NCBI GenBank assembly: GCA_030833145.1
Contig: JAURHT010000082.1
Location: 1 to 8,609 of the forward strand
Direction of reading: 5' to 3'
Length of the DNA stretch: 8,609 nucleotides
Source: Aquirufa sp.
GTDB lineage: Bacteria; Bacteroidota; Bacteroidia; Cytophagales; Spirosomataceae
Positions 5,993 through 8,609 of this stretch are shown piece by piece. Numbering within the stretch: the first letter of the stretch is position 1; each line of letters begins with the position of its first letter. Below the pieces are notes generated by a model. It saw only the letters and a program-made list of their open reading frames with translations. It made no database searches and had not been told where the DNA came from. Both the position numbers and the translations under genes were made by a program.

Positions 5993-6843
5993 ATTCTCTC
6001 AATAAATACGTTGGTAGTTAATAGCGAACTTGCAGAGCCTCTGTAGGATCCGTAAACGGGTGTAATTTCTTCTGGAAGACAAGACGCCGCTAATGGAATA
6101 TGGTTGCCAGAAACGACCTCGTGCTGAGTTGGGTCATAGCCTCTCCAGCCACCACCTGGCAAATAAACCTCCACCCAGGCATGTAAATGATGCGTCTGAT
6201 TAGGTACATCAACAGGTGCGACTCCAATATAATAACCTGAAACAAATCTTGTAGCTAAGCCCATCGCGCGACACAGCGCAGAAAACAAGACCGCATAATC
6301 CCGGCATGAACCCTTGCGGTTAATCAGGGTGAATTCAGGCGTGTTCGGATTTCCCTCTTCGCGAATCTCGTAGGCGAAATTGGTAAAGATGAACTCGTTC
6401 AAAGCAGAAAGATAGGCTGAAGTGCTATAACGCACACCTGAAGCGATCTGGCGAGCCATTTGTTCTACATTCGGAGTAACACCCTCTAAACCTAAATAGG
6501 GGCTGAGCGTTTTTTGGTAGGAACGAGAATAAGTGATGGGTAATGTTTTACTCTCGAAAGGGAAGTAGACGAAGTCAAATGGATTGAACTCGGTTGTCTC
6601 TACCGTCGCCTTCATTTCTATTTCTAGAAAATTTGTCGGCTCCTTGAAGAATAGGATATTTTGAATGTTACCTTCTGGATCCAAGTTTTTTGAAATTTGA
6701 ACCGGGCTAGGATGAATGTCTAATTGGAAATCTTGAACTGTTAATAGGGCACTTTTACGCGGATGTAAATAGAGGACGTGCGGGTCTAAGGTGACCGATT
6801 CACTATATTCATACCGAAGTTTATGCTGAATGCGCGCGATCAT
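5989..6843 (-). CDS. transglutaminase-like cysteine peptidase/amidase (Anbu-cluster type)
   Basis: A 284-residue papain-fold transglutaminase-like protein of the bacterial type with an N-terminal beta domain (about 1-130) and a C-terminal catalytic core. In this family the fold cleaves or exchanges amide bonds. The triad is intact: C180 in RKGSCRDYA, H221 in HHLHAWVEVYLPG and D237 in GYDPTQ. The C180 helix (YAVLFSALCRAMGLATRFVS) and GYY strand are textbook. I start at ATG 6843-6841 (MIARIQHKLRYEYS), the usual beginning, because it overlaps the Anbu stop as ATGA; an in-frame ATG at 6873 would add 10 poorly fitting residues. The overlap means coupling with Anbu. No signal peptide is seen, so it should act in the cytoplasm. 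It is tail-to-tail with the permease gene. Together with Anbu and alpha-E it forms a predicted peptide/amide-processing set. Confidence 0.93.
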   Translation of the reverse strand: MIARIQHKLRYEYSESVTLDPHVLYLHPRKSALLTVQDFQLDIHPSPVQISKNLDPEGNIQNILFFKEPTNFLEIEMKATVETTEFNPFDFVYFPFESKTLPITYSRSYQKTLSPYLGLEGVTPNVEQMARQIASGVRYSTSAYLSALNEFIFTNFAYEIREEGNPNTPEFTLINRKGSCRDYAVLFSALCRAMGLATRFVSGYYIGVAPVDVPNQTHHLHAWVEVYLPGGGWRGYDPTQHEVVSGNHIPLAASCLPEEITPVYGSYRGSASSLLTTNVFIERI

Positions 6844-7565
6844 TTCGTAGGCGAAATTAAATCTTTCATCCAACCTTCTTCGATTCCTTCGAGGGATTTA
6901 CGCAATGCTTCGTTCCAATCGTCGGAAATCTTTTGCATGTCTTCCTTGTAAAGTCTAACCTCTTTAGCCTTGAAACTATTCTTTTCGTAAACAACCACAT
7001 CAATAGGGAAGTCAACATCATTGGCACTTACTTGGGTCGCGTCGAATGACAAGAATCCCATTTTTAAGGCGTCTTTTAGCGAAGTTTCGTTGGTCAAATT
7101 GCGGTTCAATAAAGGTTTTCCGTAATTCGAATTACCAATAATCTGGTATTTTAATCCGTCATTAATCTCAATCCAATTGCCTTCTGGGAAGATTAAAAAC
7201 AGCTTGTGTTCGTTGTCTTTAGGCATTTGTCCACCTACAATCGCGTGTAAATTAAAAGCGTAGCCTTCTTTTTCTAGGGTTTCGCGATCTTCAGCAGCTA
7301 CTTGTTTTAGTTTTTGGCCAAAAGACGTCGCCGCCTGAAACATATAATCGTAGCTTTCTTCCTCATCCTCAATGGCTTGATTGAAATAGGTGACAGCTTT
7401 ATCGCGTACAGAGCGCAATCCTGCTGTCATAATGAAGAGCGAATGATCTTTAATCTCGTGAATAGAGATTTTCTTATTCGAATATACTTCGTTACCTGCA
7501 GTAATTCTTGTGTCTGCAATCGCAATTAATCCTTCTTTAACAGTAATTCCTAAACAATAAGTCAT
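6840..7565 (-). CDS. anbu: Anbu-type bacterial proteasome homologue (predicted proteasome-type protease)
   Basis: A 241-residue N-terminal-nucleophile hydrolase of the Anbu family, bacterial relatives of HslV and the 20S proteasome that assemble into oligomers. It opens MTYCLGITVKEGLIAIADTR: loss of Met1 would expose T2 as the nucleophile. D18 (ADTR) and the lysine pair K31/K32 fit the supporting residues. The LHAIVGGQMP segment (106-115) and YQIIGNSNYGKPLLNR (140-155) resemble the family core. No ATPase regulator is nearby, as is usual for Anbu. Its TGA stop overlaps the start of the transglutaminase gene, and it lies 58 nt after the alpha-E gene. A lone TAATATTG (7599-7592) upstream is one mismatch from a -7 box, but with TTTG (7615-7612) only 12 bases away it is too close to be convincing. 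Identity of the family is firm; the physiological substrate is unknown. Confidence 0.93.
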   Translation of the reverse strand: MTYCLGITVKEGLIAIADTRITAGNEVYSNKKISIHEIKDHSLFIMTAGLRSVRDKAVTYFNQAIEDEEESYDYMFQAATSFGQKLKQVAAEDRETLEKEGYAFNLHAIVGGQMPKDNEHKLFLIFPEGNWIEINDGLKYQIIGNSNYGKPLLNRNLTNETSLKDALKMGFLSFDATQVSANDVDFPIDVVVYEKNSFKAKEVRLYKEDMQKISDDWNEALRKSLEGIEEGWMKDLISPTK

Positions 7566-7616
7566 ATAATGATGGGTGGCAAATGGGAGCGCAATATTAC
7601 ACTAATTTTAACAAAT

Positions 7617-7637
7617 AGCCGGCTTAATTGACCGGCT
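7617..7637 (-). terminator. possible weak hairpin overlapping the alpha-E stop
   Basis: AGCCGG (7617-7622) and CCGGCT (7632-7637) pair as a 6-bp G+C-rich stem with a 9-base loop that holds the alpha-E stop codon (7626-7624). On the minus strand the hairpin is followed by ATTTGTT, a poor U-tract. It could attenuate or end transcription between alpha-E and Anbu, or be an mRNA processing structure. It is a weak call. Confidence 0.3.
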
Positions 7638-8586
7638 TTAAGTCAAAATAAGTGTTGTGTATCGTTTGTCCGATGTCGTTGTTCGAGGTTTGGAAAGCAT
7701 CCAAAAACTGATGCAATCCGGTTGTTAAAATATCCTCGATCTCTGTGAATTGAACCTCAGAAAGGATCTTGGATAGTTTTTTCTCCGCTAAATTCGAGTA
7801 GCCGTGGTCAAAAGAAGTTCCGGAAATAGCATAAAGCGATTGTTCTGCTTCGGTTAAACAATGGACCACGGATCGCGGAAACCCTTTGTCTAAGATCAAA
7901 AATTCCACAATATTCGTCGGATTCACCACTTTGTATTGTTGTCGGAACATGTTGTAGGCAGAAACCGATTTCAAAACCGAAGACCATAATAACAGATCTA
8001 ACGGTGAACCCACTGCGTCCACATTAGGTAAAAGGGTAAAATATTTAACATCTAAAAAGCGCGTCGTTTTATCTGCACGTTCTAATAATTTTCCTAACTG
8101 ACCAAAATGCCAGCCTTCTCCCCGGGTAATGGTTGAATCTACAATGCCATAAAACAACTGACTTCCAGACTTAATTTCCTCTAAAAAACCTTGATATCTG
8201 GCTAATTCCCAGCTTTTACTTCCCTCAACGCGGTCCTTTACTTTCCAGTAGATTTGGTTTACATATTCCCACATTTCCTTCGAAATACTTTCGCGAATGG
8301 TGCGGGCATTCTCGCGTGCTGAATACAGACATGAAAGAATCGAGTTCGGATTATTGACATCGAAGGTCATGAAGTATAACACGTTCTCCCGGTTTGCTTC
8401 GGGGTAATGTTCGAAGAAATTGTAATGATCGGCCGTCGCTACGATTAAAGGCTCCCATTGTTCTGGGACATTCGGGGGTAAATCGAGGGCAAGATTAAAA
8501 TTCACCGAGATGAAGCGGGCGTAATTGTCAGCTCTCTCGATGTACCGGTTCATCCAATAAATGGAATTGGCTACACGACTTAACAT
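7624..8586 (-). CDS. alpha-E domain protein (DUF403), Anbu/ATP-grasp cluster partner
   Basis: A 320-residue all-helical protein of the alpha-E family, normal length for the family. The N-terminus has the diagnostic SRVANSIYWMNRYIERADNY (3-22). Further hallmarks are NSILSCLYSARENARTIRE (81-99), GKLLERADKTTRFLDVKY (165-182), LDLLLWSSVLKSVSAYN (196-212) and FLILDKGFPRSVVHCL (229-244). The repeated E-R-A-D pattern in the first and third blocks gives the family its name. The domain is found next to, or fused to, circularly permuted ATP-grasp ligases (DUF404/DUF407) and is thought to help in amide-bond synthesis; its biochemical role is not proved. The Anbu and transglutaminase genes follow on the same strand. 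Start ATG 8586-8584. Only 23 bases lie upstream in the window, too few to show the expected ligase gene. Confidence 0.93.
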   Translation of the reverse strand: MLSRVANSIYWMNRYIERADNYARFISVNFNLALDLPPNVPEQWEPLIVATADHYNFFEHYPEANRENVLYFMTFDVNNPNSILSCLYSARENARTIRESISKEMWEYVNQIYWKVKDRVEGSKSWELARYQGFLEEIKSGSQLFYGIVDSTITRGEGWHFGQLGKLLERADKTTRFLDVKYFTLLPNVDAVGSPLDLLLWSSVLKSVSAYNMFRQQYKVVNPTNIVEFLILDKGFPRSVVHCLTEAEQSLYAISGTSFDHGYSNLAEKKLSKILSEVQFTEIEDILTTGLHQFLDAFQTSNNDIGQTIHNTYFDLKPVN

Positions 8587-8609
8587 AGGCTATAAATTTT
8601 ATAAAATGC

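Overview
The window looks like a chromosomal segment of a Bacteroidota bacterium, most likely of the order Cytophagales. I infer this from gene content and order (aroQ divergent from a xerD-type recombinase; tsaE fused by overlap to an N-terminally extended alanine dehydrogenase), from the absence of Shine-Dalgarno sequences before most starts, from the moderate A+T content, and from short heptamer repeats between genes. The genus cannot be fixed from sequence reading alone. Coding density is very high, no stretch over 300 bases lacks a gene, and I see no tRNA, rRNA, CRISPR array, insertion sequence or obvious pseudogene.

Layout: (1) 1-1366, minus strand: aroQ (type II 3-dehydroquinate dehydratase) followed 3 nt later by a class V (SerC-like) aminotransferase that runs off the left edge. 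(2) 1441-2349, plus strand: a XerC/XerD tyrosine recombinase, divergent from aroQ. (3) 2334-2466: a compact non-coding repeat island between convergent genes. Two arrays of a 7-bp unit in opposite orientation enclose a 70-bp core with a direct repeat and a perfect hairpin, and the arrays reach into the ends of both flanking genes. (4) 5222-2465, minus strand: a tight operon of short-chain dehydrogenase, tsaE, ald and a small unrecognised protein, with 4-nt overlap, 16-nt overlap and 3-nt gap. (5) 5261-5992, plus strand: a lone MlaE-type ABC permease, whose stop overlaps the stop of the convergent next gene. (6) 8586-5989, minus strand: an alpha-E domain protein, an Anbu-type proteasome homologue and a transglutaminase-like protein.

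The most interesting biology is block 6. The alpha-E, Anbu and transglutaminase genes are known to cluster with a circularly permuted ATP-grasp ligase, in a predicted system that makes and cleaves peptide or amide bonds. Its substrate is, to my knowledge, not settled. The ligase gene is expected just beyond the right edge. The most unusual DNA structure is the heptamer-flanked island in block 3. The remaining genes are housekeeping: shikimate pathway, chromosome dimer resolution, tRNA t6A modification, alanine/pyruvate interconversion and envelope lipid transport.
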